NCBI RefSeq assembly: GCF_900142645.1
Contig: NZ_FRBP01000015.1
Coordinates: 62,001-126,000, forward strand
Source of the DNA: Eubacterium callanderi
GTDB taxonomy: Bacteria > Bacillota > Clostridia > Eubacteriales > Eubacteriaceae
Length of the DNA: 64,000 bases
Reading direction: 5' to 3'
Part shown: positions 48,061 through 56,367 of the stretch, piece after piece
Position numbering within the stretch: the first letter of the stretch is position 1
Layout of the letters: the number at the start of each line of letters is the position of its first letter
The notes under the pieces: generated by a model
Seen by the model: the letters and a program-made list of their open reading frames with translations, nothing else
Database searches by the model: none
Told to the model about the DNA's origin: nothing
Position numbers and translations under genes: made by a program

Positions 48061-49790
48061 TATTCCTCAACTCCTTTCTGCTGTGAATGAAATACCTCGC
48101 GGTAAATGGCATTGTTTTCCAAGAGGTTTTCGTGGGTATCGATGGCGTCGATACGGCCCTCGTCCAGCACGATGATCTTATCCGCATCGCTGACAGAAGA
48201 TATACGCTGGGCAATAATGATGGCGGTGGTATCCTTCAGGTTTTGACGGAAGCCCTCACGAATGGCCGAGTCGGTGGCGGTGTCCACCGCGCTGGTGCTG
48301 TCATCCAGAATAATAATTTTGGGCTTTTTCAGGAGTGCTCTGGCAATGCAGAGACGCTGCTTCTGGCCGCCGGATACGTTGACGCCGCCCTGCCCCAGAT
48401 AGGTGTCATAGCCTTCTGGGAAGGACATGATAAAGTCATGGGCACAGGCCGCCTTGGCGGCAGCGATGACTTCTTCGTCCGTGGCATTCTCATCGCCCCA
48501 TTTCAAATTGTCTTTAATTGTACCTGAGAACAAAACGTTTTTCTGGAGCACCATAGCGACAACGGACCGCAGGTGGTCCAGGGTGTAATCCCGGACGTCA
48601 TGGCCGCCGACCAGCACCTGTCCGTCTGTTACATCGTAAAGTCTTGGAATGAGCTGAACCAGCGTGGTTTTTGCCGAGCCGGTTCCCCCGATGATGCCAA
48701 CAGTTTCGCCCGAGGCAATGGAGAAATTAATACCTGTCAGAATATTTTCGGCTGCGTCCTCCTGGTATTTAAAGGAAACATTCCGGTATTCGATGCTGCC
48801 ATCCTCAGCCGTGAGGGACGGAGAGGCTGTCTCATCCGTGATGCTGATGGGTTCTTCCAGTACTTCGACAATACGGGCAACAGAGGAACGGGAGAGGACG
48901 ATCATAATAAAAACCTGAGCGATCATCATCAAAGACATGAGAATCTGTGTCACATAGGAAATAAAGCTGATGAGCTCTCCGGTCAGCAGTGTGCCGCCGA
49001 TGATCATGTTGCCCCCAAACCATAAGATGGCGATAATGGTGGCGTACATGGTCAGCATCATGATGGGCATACCGAGAATAATGATTTTTTCGGCGGCAAG
49101 AGACGCCCGCATGAGACTGTCATTGGCTTCAGCAAATTTTTTCTTCTCATACCGGGCCCGTACAAAGGCTTTGACAACGCGGATGGCAATGAGGTTCTCC
49201 TGAACCTGGGCGTTCAGGCCATCATATTTTTTCAGCATGGCATTGAAACGCGGAAAGGCCAGGGTGGACATCGTGGCCAGGGCAATGGCCAGTATGGGAA
49301 TAACAATGAGAAAAACACGGACAAGGTCGCCGTTGATGGCCGCTGCCATGATCGTGGCGCTGACCAGCATAACAGGCGCGCGCACCAGTACACGGATGAC
49401 CATCATGTAAGCCATTTGAGTATTGGTAATATCAGTGGTCAGGCGTGTGACCAGTGATGGGGTGCTGAAACGGTCGATGTTCGCAAAGGAAAATTCCTGG
49501 ATTTTGTCAAAAACAGCTTTACGGATCTCACTGCCAAAACCCATGGCACCCTTGGCGGCAAAACGCCCGGAAAGAACGCCGAAAAGCAATGAACAGAGGG
49601 CCACCAGCACCATGATGGCACCAATTTGAAAAACGTAGCTCAGGTCACGCGTTGTGATACCCTGGTCCACGATTTTAGCCATTAAAAAAGGAATCTGGAT
49701 TTCCAGAAGAACCTCTGCAATAACCGTGATCGGCGCCAGTATTGACGGAAGGCGGTATTTTGTGAGGTAGGGCTTTAGGTGTTTAATCAT
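48060..49790 (-). CDS. ABC exporter half-transporter, first subunit of a heterodimer
   Basis: This 576-residue protein has six TM helices then an NBD with GGTGSAKTT (Ala in place of the usual Gly in the P-loop), signature VSGGQKQRLCIARAL, Walker B IIILDDSTSAVDT (Asp where the catalytic Glu normally sits) and IAQRISS (Gln for the switch His). The missing Glu and His define the degenerate site of asymmetric heterodimers; the partner at 46177 supplies the active site. ATG 49790 has GAAGGAG seven bases before it; the ATG at 49811 encodes a seven-codon extension without a ribosome binding site. Confidence 0.92.
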   Translation of the reverse strand: MIKHLKPYLTKYRLPSILAPITVIAEVLLEIQIPFLMAKIVDQGITTRDLSYVFQIGAIMVLVALCSLLFGVLSGRFAAKGAMGFGSEIRKAVFDKIQEFSFANIDRFSTPSLVTRLTTDITNTQMAYMMVIRVLVRAPVMLVSATIMAAAINGDLVRVFLIVIPILAIALATMSTLAFPRFNAMLKKYDGLNAQVQENLIAIRVVKAFVRARYEKKKFAEANDSLMRASLAAEKIIILGMPIMMLTMYATIIAILWFGGNMIIGGTLLTGELISFISYVTQILMSLMMIAQVFIMIVLSRSSVARIVEVLEEPISITDETASPSLTAEDGSIEYRNVSFKYQEDAAENILTGINFSIASGETVGIIGGTGSAKTTLVQLIPRLYDVTDGQVLVGGHDVRDYTLDHLRSVVAMVLQKNVLFSGTIKDNLKWGDENATDEEVIAAAKAACAHDFIMSFPEGYDTYLGQGGVNVSGGQKQRLCIARALLKKPKIIILDDSTSAVDTATDSAIREGFRQNLKDTTAIIIAQRISSVSDADKIIVLDEGRIDAIDTHENLLENNAIYREVFHSQQKGVEE

Positions 49791-49831
49791 GGGATTCTCC
49801 TTCTTAATCATTAGTATTTATGCATGATACA

Positions 49832-49871
49832 TACCCTTATTTTCTGCTTTTCCAAATAGAAAATGAGGGTA
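49832..49871. promoter_or_regulatory. Inverted repeat upstream of the ABC exporter operon
   Basis: TACCCTTATTTTCT (49832-49845) and AGAAAATGAGGGTA (49858-49871) are 14-base arms with one G-U-type mismatch around a 12-base spacer. It lies about 40 bases upstream of the exporter start codon. It may be an operator (MarR/TetR style) or a 5' UTR hairpin. The rest of the gap to 50036 shows no gene. Confidence 0.5.
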
Positions 49872-50035
49872 ACCCCAGTGTATCGGAACGGAAAATTAAT
49901 GTCAAGTAAAACAAAAATGGTTTTCAGGATAAATACTTAAAGAAAAAGCTTTGTCAAACTTTTATCGGACAGATACATACTGGTTCATTTACAACAAAAT
50001 TTTGCTATTGCCTTTCCGCTCATCAAAAAACTTGA

Positions 50036-50041
50036 TATAAT
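50036..50041 (+). promoter_or_regulatory. Extended -10 promoter of the alcohol dehydrogenase gene
   Basis: TGATATAAT gives a TG-extended TATAAT (50036-50041). No good -35 box is present, which extended -10 promoters tolerate. The start codon is 53 bases downstream. Confidence 0.6.
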
Positions 50042-50093
50042 ACAAATTGACGAATTATGCAAACTATTGAACGAATATACTAAGGAGGGTAAT

Positions 50094-51251
50094 ATGAGCA
50101 AATTGAACGATATACGGTTTTTTCAGGTAAAACCGGCAATTTACTATGGCATTGGCGCCATAGAACAGGTTGGAAATCATGACTTTAAACAGGTCTGCAT
50201 TGTGACAGACGAAGGGATGGTCAAATTTGGCCTGCTGAAAATGCTGACAGATGTTCTGGATAAACATAATATCAAATACCACGTTTTTTCTGACGTTGAA
50301 CCGGATCCGTCCACGGAAATTGTTGAAAAGGGGCTGACACACATCCTGATGGAAAAGCCGGATGCTTTGATTGCTCTTGGCGGCGGATCTGCCATCGACT
50401 CTGCAAAAGCCATCATCTATTACTGCTACAATTTCAAAAAAATGTTCTTCGAGGAAGACTATATTAAAAAACCATATTTCATCGCCATGCCAACAACCGC
50501 GGGCACTGGCTCTGAAGTAACGGAATACGCGGTTATTACCGACAAGAAAAACAATACCAAGATTCCGCTTACCGATATTCTCATGATGCCGGACGCCGCC
50601 ATTCTTGAACCCAAATTAATCGAAAGCGTTCCGCCTGCATCGACTGCGGCTACAGGAATGGACGTTTTAACCCATGCCGTAGAAGCCTATGTTTCCACCA
50701 ACAACAATCCGTTTTCACGCTGTTATGCGGCCAAAGCGGCAGAACTGGTATTCAAGAGTCTGTATGAGTGCTATGTAAATGGTGGCAATCTGGAAGCCAA
50801 GGCCAGCATGCAGATCGCGTCCTGTATGGCTGGAATTGCCTTTAACAGTGCAGGTCTGGGCATTACCCACAGTATTGCCCATGCAGTCGGCGCGCAGTGG
50901 CATCTGCCACATGGTTTGGCCAATGCCATTGGTCTGCCATACGTTGTCCGCTTTAACGGACAATGTGGCAGAGCTCAGCATTTATATAACCGTCTACTGA
51001 GCGCCATCGGTATTCCAAATGTCAGTGGAGACGCTGCGGAGATGCTGTACAACAGTATTGTCACCCTTTGTAAGGAAATCAATATTCCGACGTCCCTCAA
51101 GGAACAGGGTATCGACGAGGCAGATTTTAAGGCCAGCAAGGATATTATTATTGGAAAAGCCATGAAGGATGTCTGTACTCAGACCAACCCGCTGTCACCG
51201 ACCAGAGAACAGTTCAGCGAACTCCTGGATCAGATTTATTACGGCGCATAA
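50094..51251 (+). CDS. Iron-containing alcohol dehydrogenase
   Basis: This 385-residue member of the Fe-ADH (type III) family has GGGSAIDSAKAI (about 97-108; NAD binding), TTAGTGSEVTEYAVI, the metal-ligand Asp/His in MDVLTHAVEAYVS, and THSIAHAVGAQWHLPHGLANAI with the remaining His ligands. Such enzymes reduce short aldehydes to alcohols (or the reverse) with NAD(P)H, typical for ethanol, 1-propanol or diol metabolism. AAGGAGGGT precedes ATG 50094; the upstream TTG at 50067 has no ribosome binding site. It is monocistronic. Confidence 0.95.
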   Translation: MSKLNDIRFFQVKPAIYYGIGAIEQVGNHDFKQVCIVTDEGMVKFGLLKMLTDVLDKHNIKYHVFSDVEPDPSTEIVEKGLTHILMEKPDALIALGGGSAIDSAKAIIYYCYNFKKMFFEEDYIKKPYFIAMPTTAGTGSEVTEYAVITDKKNNTKIPLTDILMMPDAAILEPKLIESVPPASTAATGMDVLTHAVEAYVSTNNNPFSRCYAAKAAELVFKSLYECYVNGGNLEAKASMQIASCMAGIAFNSAGLGITHSIAHAVGAQWHLPHGLANAIGLPYVVRFNGQCGRAQHLYNRLLSAIGIPNVSGDAAEMLYNSIVTLCKEINIPTSLKEQGIDEADFKASKDIIIGKAMKDVCTQTNPLSPTREQFSELLDQIYYGA

Positions 51252-51272
51252 GCTATCAGAATAGACCTTTTT

Positions 51273-51301
51273 AGAGCACCCCTAAGGGGTGCTCTTTTTT
51301 A
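51273..51301 (+). terminator. Terminator of the alcohol dehydrogenase gene
   Basis: AGAGCACCCCT, AA, GGGGTGCTCT followed by T6. The remaining 180 bases to 51484 are very A/T-rich and hold only possible promoter sequence and the AAAGGAGGAAGG ribosome binding site. Confidence 0.93.
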
Positions 51302-51483
51302 GTACATAAAATACGCTTGCACTTTTAGATTTAAAAGATTAAAATAAAGAAGATGATGCATTTGTTGAAAAAATTAAAAGTAAAAATGACTTAAATGGAG
51401 AATATGCCATCATTTTGTTTTAAAAATACCATTTAGTGTATATAAATAAGTAGATTATAATAATTATAAAAGGAGGAAGGGAA

Positions 51484-52455
51484 ATGGCAAAGAAACCCGC
51501 CACGCCGCTGGCTTACTTGATGGATATGCTTTATATCCAGGGTTCCCAGCTGGCAAGAACTGTCCATGTTGACCGTACGATTATCAGCCGATGGAGAAAT
51601 GGACGTGTTGAGCTGGGGCCTAAATCACCTTATTTTGAAGAAATTATCCGTGCCATTGTAAAGGTCAATAAAGAACGGGGCTTGAATACGCTGGAACGGT
51701 TCTTTTCCTCGCTGGAACCGGGGATTGCCGTGGACACAGAACAGGATCTGGAAAGCTGCGTATCCCGGTGGCTGGTCGACAGGGAATTTGAAGCAAAATA
51801 CGCAGATAAGGAAAGCGGAAACAGTCTGTACACCGCGACCTATAAAATTTATAAAGGCATCACGGGTAAAATGGATGCACTGGATGATATGTTTGATACA
51901 CTGGCGTCCCTGCCGAAGGGGGAAACCTTCTGGGGCTATGACGCAGACTCACGTGTTTTCAAACAAAATAACAATGATACACGAAAAATACAAAAGCGCT
52001 TTCTGGAGGCGGAAAAAAATAAAACAAAGCTCATTACCATGATCTATTTAAACCGCTCACAGGAAGAGATTTATAATATGTTTGAATACTGGCTGCCCAT
52101 ACTGCTTTCCACAAGTGCCAAAGCTTACTACACCTACGACATGGAGCGCCCTTTCTATGACTATATTTTCAGTATTAAGGGCAAACAGACGCTGGTAGGA
52201 ATAAACGGCACAAACGGCGATACCTATTCCGCCATTTACACCGACCCCATGAGCCAGCGCCAGTTTGATGATTTTCTGGAAAGACATCTTGAGCGTTTTC
52301 AGCCGCTGACTAAAAATTTGGGGAGCCGCGTGGTCTGTAATGATTTCACCCGGGAAAACATGGAAGCTTTTAACCGTAATGATACAGACCAGTATGTTAT
52401 CGCCACTTCCATGTCATTCCTATCTTCAGGAAAAATATTATTGAAGGAATTTTAA
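51484..52455 (+). CDS. HTH-containing protein, first of a coupled pair
   Basis: This 323-residue soluble protein has an N-terminal helix-turn-helix resembling XRE or phage-type regulators (LMDMLYIQGSQLARTVHVDRTIISRWRNGRVELG, about 11-45). A long mixed alpha/beta region without a recognised family follows. The C-terminal part (TMIYLNRSQEEIYNMFEYWLPILLSTSAKAYYTYDME) resembles a sensory or ligand-binding domain. Its stop overlaps the next ATG (TAATG), and the next product may continue the same fold, so this may be one regulator split into two chains. AAAGGAGGAAGG is a strong ribosome binding site. Confidence 0.7.
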   Translation: MAKKPATPLAYLMDMLYIQGSQLARTVHVDRTIISRWRNGRVELGPKSPYFEEIIRAIVKVNKERGLNTLERFFSSLEPGIAVDTEQDLESCVSRWLVDREFEAKYADKESGNSLYTATYKIYKGITGKMDALDDMFDTLASLPKGETFWGYDADSRVFKQNNNDTRKIQKRFLEAEKNKTKLITMIYLNRSQEEIYNMFEYWLPILLSTSAKAYYTYDMERPFYDYIFSIKGKQTLVGINGTNGDTYSAIYTDPMSQRQFDDFLERHLERFQPLTKNLGSRVVCNDFTRENMEAFNRNDTDQYVIATSMSFLSSGKILLKEF

Positions 52456-52970
52456 TGGACCTGTGCCTGAGCAGTGAGGAAGAACACCGTCTTATCGACT
52501 ATTATGATAATTGCCGGGTAGGGCTCAGTCAGTTTTTATCCAAGGAAAAATATACGCGGATTATTTTAAGCCTCGATTATATTAAAAGTCTGGGTCAGCA
52601 GCCAGTAATTGAAGTACCGGTTTTTTCCGCGCTGCTGAAACGTAAGGTGGAGGTGGCCGGGAAGCATGTTATTAAAGAGCTGGTTTCTTTTTTGAAATTT
52701 GTGAAAAGCGATCCCAAGGTACAGATAGCCCTGAGGCCGCCGGCATCACCTGAGTTAATCGAAAACCTCAATATCTGGGTAAAAGATGGCGCGGCTGCCT
52801 ACTTCCATTTTGATAATGACCTCTCCACCCGTATTGTAACCGAGGTATTCTCGGCGGTTAATACCTTCTATGCGATGGTGGATAAATACTGGGAACAGCT
52901 TCCCTATGACAGCAAAGACAAGGAATGGGTCTACGACCAGATCAGTAAAATCAGCGGGGAAAAGCTTTGA
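52455..52970 (+). CDS. Protein of unknown function coupled to the HTH protein
   Basis: This 171-residue soluble protein starts at an ATG overlapping the previous stop by one base, with no separate ribosome binding site beyond AAGGAATTTTA. It begins MDLCLSSEEEHRLIDYYDNCR and has mixed helices with a VIKELVSFLKFVKSDPKVQIALRPP segment. No family is recognised. Termination-reinitiation on TAATG would give stoichiometric amounts of both chains. Alternatively a fixed -1 frameshift has split an ancestral gene, since the upstream codons in this frame read smoothly (GIL-MDLCL). Confidence 0.65.
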   Translation: MDLCLSSEEEHRLIDYYDNCRVGLSQFLSKEKYTRIILSLDYIKSLGQQPVIEVPVFSALLKRKVEVAGKHVIKELVSFLKFVKSDPKVQIALRPPASPELIENLNIWVKDGAAAYFHFDNDLSTRIVTEVFSAVNTFYAMVDKYWEQLPYDSKDKEWVYDQISKISGEKL

Positions 52971-53022
52971 TATTCACACATGTGTCAACTTAGCAACGTG
53001 AATGTTTTGCGGGTGGGTTTAA

Positions 53023-53187
53023 AAACCAGGGCTGCAGCGCTATAATAAAGAAGCCGAATGTATCAATGAGCTCTCCGAAGAACTACAAAATCAGGTAGTA
53101 CCACTGGATACCGAGCGCCACGGTGCCAGTGGCAATGTTCTCATTAATGCAAAAAAAGATGTGCTTTTAAGCACATCTTTTTTTTGT
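53023..53187 (+). other. Possible gene remnant plus terminator
   Basis: An open frame without start codon (after a TAA near 53023) reads YNKEAECINELSEELQNQVV, then PLDTERHGASGNVLINAKKD. It looks protein-like but is not identifiable. It runs into a strong bidirectional terminator, AAAAAAAGATGTGC / GCACATCTTTTTTT (53151-53187), which serves the HTH pair and the convergent exporter gene. CCACTG...CAGTGG pairing also occurs just before the terminator. Confidence 0.4.
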
Positions 53188-53188
53188 T

Positions 53189-54763
53189 TTATTGAATATT
53201 CATTTCCATGGTGTGCAGCAGATTGCGGCAGAGAGCCAGGATGATCAGAGCGATCACGACATTGACTGCGCAGTCCACAAACAGTCCAGCCGCCAGATTC
53301 CCGGCAACGAGGCCGACAGCCACGCCGGCGATGGCGCCCGGAATCAGCAGGACAACAAGGATCAGGTAATAGAGCGTCACGACCAGCACCTTGCTCTGCA
53401 TATTGCCAAGAATACGCTCGATTAGTATGTTGCCGGCTGACAAAAGTGCTGCCAGCCCCACACGGGCAGCGATGACTGCGATGATCTCAGCGGCGGGGGC
53501 GCCCAGAATCAAGCCGCAGGGAATAAAGATAATCAAACCACTGACAAAGCTGTCCACCACAGATTCCAGACTGGCAAAAACCAGTTTTTTGAACGGATTC
53601 TGGGGAATCATATAAATGTAAGGCAAGGTCAGCTCTTTGACCCAGCGTCCCATAGCCCCTGTCAGTACCTGAAGGTAGCACAGCATGCCGAAGATCAGCA
53701 TCAGACTGATATGCTCTTTTGCCAGCAGGCTGGCGAGAATGGCCACTACGGTGCAGATAAGCGTAAACTGGTTTAAAAACAAATAACCTGAGCGGCGGTT
53801 TTCCAGCAGATGCTTGAAAAAGAATGCGGATGCCCCGTGACCACGGCCAATGCCTGTTTTTTTACGGCTGATTTTGGATGCGTCCTTGGTGTCACTGATG
53901 CGCCCATCCTTGGCGGCGGTTTTAGTGGTATAGATTTTTTCAGCCGACTGAAGGACATCTTCATAATAGTCCGATTCGCTCCGGCAGATATAAAGGATGA
54001 TCAGACCGATCAGAGCGATGAGCAGTACCAGAAAGATGAGGGCCTTCAGGAAATTTCCGGCAATCAGCCCCATGGTGAAGGCCTTTGTCCAGCCAAGGAC
54101 CGGAATGTATTCCATCAGGCTGGAATCTGCGGCGTTGAGCAGCGCTTCGTAGAAATTCTGGGTTTTAAAAAGCGAGGTCAAAAACAAAGCGGCCATCAGG
54201 AAGCCGAAACAATAGAGCACTGCCCTTACCACACGGCGGCGGGTGTCCTCCCCCCGGGTATAGGAATAAATGGCAAGCGCCAGGATTTCACCGACCACCA
54301 GAAACAGGCAGTAGCCAACAAAAAGGGCGATGAGCCCGGGTGTGCCAACGCCAAAGATTGTCCGGAGAGTAGTTCCCTGGAACAGGATAAAAAAACCCAG
54401 CAGCAGGGACATGCCAACCTGTTTAGCCAGGCCATAGGCCAGGATCTTTCTCGGAGAAACCGGCGCCAGAAAGAGCAGGTTGACATCTGCCATGGTAAAG
54501 AAGCTCCCCCCGGAGGAAAGCCCCTTCTGTATCTGGGTGACAAGCAGGAACAGAAACAGACCAATAAGGATCGCGCCCAGTAATGGGAGATTCTGGATTT
54601 GCGCGAGAGGCGTATCCTCTCCGGGTGTAAAGACAGTTGACACAAGGGCAAAGCCGAAAAAAAGGATCACGAGAATGGTCACGACCAGATGGCTGGGGTG
54701 GTTCTTCAGGTCAAGAAGACGGTTTTTAAAGGTCGTTTTCCAAAGATAAAAAATACTGGACAT
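53189..54763 (-). CDS. ABC exporter membrane subunit
   Basis: This 524-residue protein has about twelve hydrophobic helices and the features of the putative ABC exporter family: FYLWKTTFKNRLLDLKNHPSHLV at the start, GGSFFTMADVNLLFLAPVSPRKILAYGLAKQ (a conserved cytoplasmic/interface segment) and FLNQFTLICTVVAILASL. It is a two-repeat membrane component for the ATPase encoded two bases upstream in the operon (54765-55466). The substrate is unknown. Expression is likely controlled by the twin palindromes at 55539-55589. Confidence 0.85.
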   Translation of the reverse strand: MSSIFYLWKTTFKNRLLDLKNHPSHLVVTILVILFFGFALVSTVFTPGEDTPLAQIQNLPLLGAILIGLFLFLLVTQIQKGLSSGGSFFTMADVNLLFLAPVSPRKILAYGLAKQVGMSLLLGFFILFQGTTLRTIFGVGTPGLIALFVGYCLFLVVGEILALAIYSYTRGEDTRRRVVRAVLYCFGFLMAALFLTSLFKTQNFYEALLNAADSSLMEYIPVLGWTKAFTMGLIAGNFLKALIFLVLLIALIGLIILYICRSESDYYEDVLQSAEKIYTTKTAAKDGRISDTKDASKISRKKTGIGRGHGASAFFFKHLLENRRSGYLFLNQFTLICTVVAILASLLAKEHISLMLIFGMLCYLQVLTGAMGRWVKELTLPYIYMIPQNPFKKLVFASLESVVDSFVSGLIIFIPCGLILGAPAAEIIAVIAARVGLAALLSAGNILIERILGNMQSKVLVVTLYYLILVVLLIPGAIAGVAVGLVAGNLAAGLFVDCAVNVVIALIILALCRNLLHTMEMNIQ

Positions 54764-54764
54764 C

Positions 54765-55466
54765 CTAAGCCTCCCCTTCGGTAATGCTGAAGAAAAGCGC
54801 CTCCAGGGATTCGTCGGCTTCAGTGAGCTCCTCTGCCCGCCGGGTTGCCCGGATTTCGCCGTTCATCATAATATGGGCCACATCCCAATAATCCTCTACC
54901 GAATCGATCATGTGTGTGCTGATGAGAAGTGAAACACCCTGATCTCTGAGCTCAGAAAAAATCAGCTTCAGTTCTTTGATGGCATGGGGGTCAAGACCCA
55001 CCATGGGTTCATCAAAAATGATGACCTTCGGTTCAAACAACAGAGCACAACAGATGCTGACCTTTTGCTGCATTCCCTTAGACAGCTCCTTGCCGAGCTT
55101 TTTGCGCTTGTCGTCAAGCTCGAAGCGTTCGATAAGAGAGTCAGCTTTTGCTTTCCAGTCAGTGAGACCATAGGCCCGGGCGATAAACTCCAGATGCTCC
55201 TCGATCGTCAGCATATCGTAAAGAGCAGGAAGTTCGGGAATATAGCCCAGCTGGCGCTTGGCGTCAAGGGACCGGCAGGGCGCACCGTTAATTTCAATGG
55301 TACCCTCAAACCGGAGCAGCCCGCAGATACATTTGATAATGGTTGATTTACCAGCGCCGTTTGGTCCCAGGAGTATAGCGATCTCACCATCTCCGACGGT
55401 AAAATTAAGGTCGTTGTTGGCTTTGGTTTTTCCGTACTTTTTTGTAACGTTGTTTACTGTGATCAT
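54765..55466 (-). CDS. ABC transporter ATP-binding protein
   Basis: This 233-residue ATPase has GPNGAGKST (about 36), Q-loop GYIPELPALYDMLT, signature LSKGMQQKVSICCALLF, Walker B VIIFDEPMVGLDP and switch His ISTHMIDSV. It is of the short ABC-2/export type (CcmA-like). Start 55466 has AAAGGAAAC upstream; the frame stays open to 55589 but that would run through the operators and promoter. With the 524-residue permease it forms a two-gene exporter. Confidence 0.92.
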   Translation of the reverse strand: MITVNNVTKKYGKTKANNDLNFTVGDGEIAILLGPNGAGKSTIIKCICGLLRFEGTIEINGAPCRSLDAKRQLGYIPELPALYDMLTIEEHLEFIARAYGLTDWKAKADSLIERFELDDKRKKLGKELSKGMQQKVSICCALLFEPKVIIFDEPMVGLDPHAIKELKLIFSELRDQGVSLLISTHMIDSVEDYWDVAHIMMNGEIRATRRAEELTEADESLEALFFSITEGEA

Positions 55467-55538
55467 GGTTGTTTCCTTTCGGTTCCGGTTTGTCAGCGAT
55501 TTGAATATCGGGTATAATAGAGAAACCAGAGAATTGAT

Positions 55539-55589
55539 TTGACAAGAATTCTTGTCAAAAAGTATATCATTGACAAGAAAAGTTGTCAA
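55539..55589. promoter_or_regulatory. Twin 20-bp palindromic operators with overlapping divergent promoters
   Basis: TTGACAAGAATTCTTGTCAA (55539-55558) is a perfect palindrome. A second copy (55570-55589) keeps both arms TTGACAA/TTGTCAA with centre GAAAAG. They are 31 bp apart, three helical turns. On the minus strand TTGACA (55589-55584), a 17-base spacer and TATACT (55566-55561) make a promoter for the ABC operon. On the plus strand TTGACA (55539-55544) with TATATC near 55563 can serve the hydrolase gene. Confidence 0.85.
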
Positions 55590-55624
55590 GTCAAGAAATT
55601 TTAAAGTCGTAAGAAGGAAAGCAT

Positions 55625-56365
55625 ATGAAACATAAAAAGTTAAAACAGACTCTTGTCGGCATCGCGGCAGCGCTGCTGTTTTTATTGCCGGCGGGAGGGA
55701 TCGCGGTCAATCACATGTCCTACCAGCCAGAAGCCGCAGCACAGCAGGCTTTGAAGGGGAACAGCCGAGTAGTGGTAAAGGGAGGCGGAACCATTGCTTT
55801 TGAACCAGAAAAGCGAATAGGAGAGATGGGCGTCATTTTTTATCCCGGCGCTTTTGTTGCCCCTGAGGCCTATGCGCCTCTGGCTCTGGAAATTGCGGAG
55901 CAGGGCTATCCCGTTTATATTGTCAGAATGCCCATGAATCTGGCAGTGCTCTCGCCAGAACGGGGAAGTGAGATCATGGCACTGCATCCGGAAATTGAAA
56001 GCTGGATCGTTGGCGGACACTCTCTGGGCGGTGCCATGGCGCCGGAGCTGGCAGAGGCGCAAACCAAAGTAAAGGGAATCTTTTTTCTGGCGGCCTACCC
56101 GGGGGATGATGGTATCAGGGATACAGAGGTCCAGGTGGTTTCGCTCTGGGGAAGTGATGACGGTGCCGCGGATTTGGATAAGGTGAAGGCAGCGGAAGCC
56201 GTTTATCCGGGAGCAGCGGTCATGACAGAGATCGAGGGCGGAAATCACGCGGGCTTTGGTGATTATGGCGCGCAGAAGGGAGATAACCCGGCGGACATTT
56301 CAAATACGGAACAAATGCATCAGGCGGCAGCGGGGATTCTCGGACTGCTTGAGAAGATCAGATAG
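55625..56365 (+). CDS. Alpha/beta hydrolase, membrane-anchored
   Basis: This 246-residue protein has an N-terminal hydrophobic anchor (about 10-30) and an alpha/beta hydrolase_5-type domain. It shows GVIFYPGAFVAPEAYAPLALEIAEQGYPVYIVRMP, nucleophile elbow GGHSLGGAMAP (Ser about 129), Asp in SLWGSDDGAAD and His in EIEGGNHAGFGDYG. The complete Ser-Asp-His triad suggests an active esterase/lipase-like enzyme facing outside. It is divergent from the ABC exporter genes across shared operators, so they may respond to the same compound. AAGAAGGAAAGC precedes the ATG. Confidence 0.9.
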   Translation: MKHKKLKQTLVGIAAALLFLLPAGGIAVNHMSYQPEAAAQQALKGNSRVVVKGGGTIAFEPEKRIGEMGVIFYPGAFVAPEAYAPLALEIAEQGYPVYIVRMPMNLAVLSPERGSEIMALHPEIESWIVGGHSLGGAMAPELAEAQTKVKGIFFLAAYPGDDGIRDTEVQVVSLWGSDDGAADLDKVKAAEAVYPGAAVMTEIEGGNHAGFGDYGAQKGDNPADISNTEQMHQAAAGILGLLEKIR

Positions 56366-56367
56366 CG

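Noticed and set aside
52440-52456. Programmed -1 frameshift joining the two HTH-pair frames
   Set aside because: No slippery heptamer is in phase and no downstream stem is evident. TAATG reinitiation or an old mutation is simpler.
55467-55589. A 41-codon extension of the minus-strand ABC ATPase
   Set aside because: It runs through both operator palindromes and the promoter. ATG 55466 has a clear ribosome binding site and normal family start.
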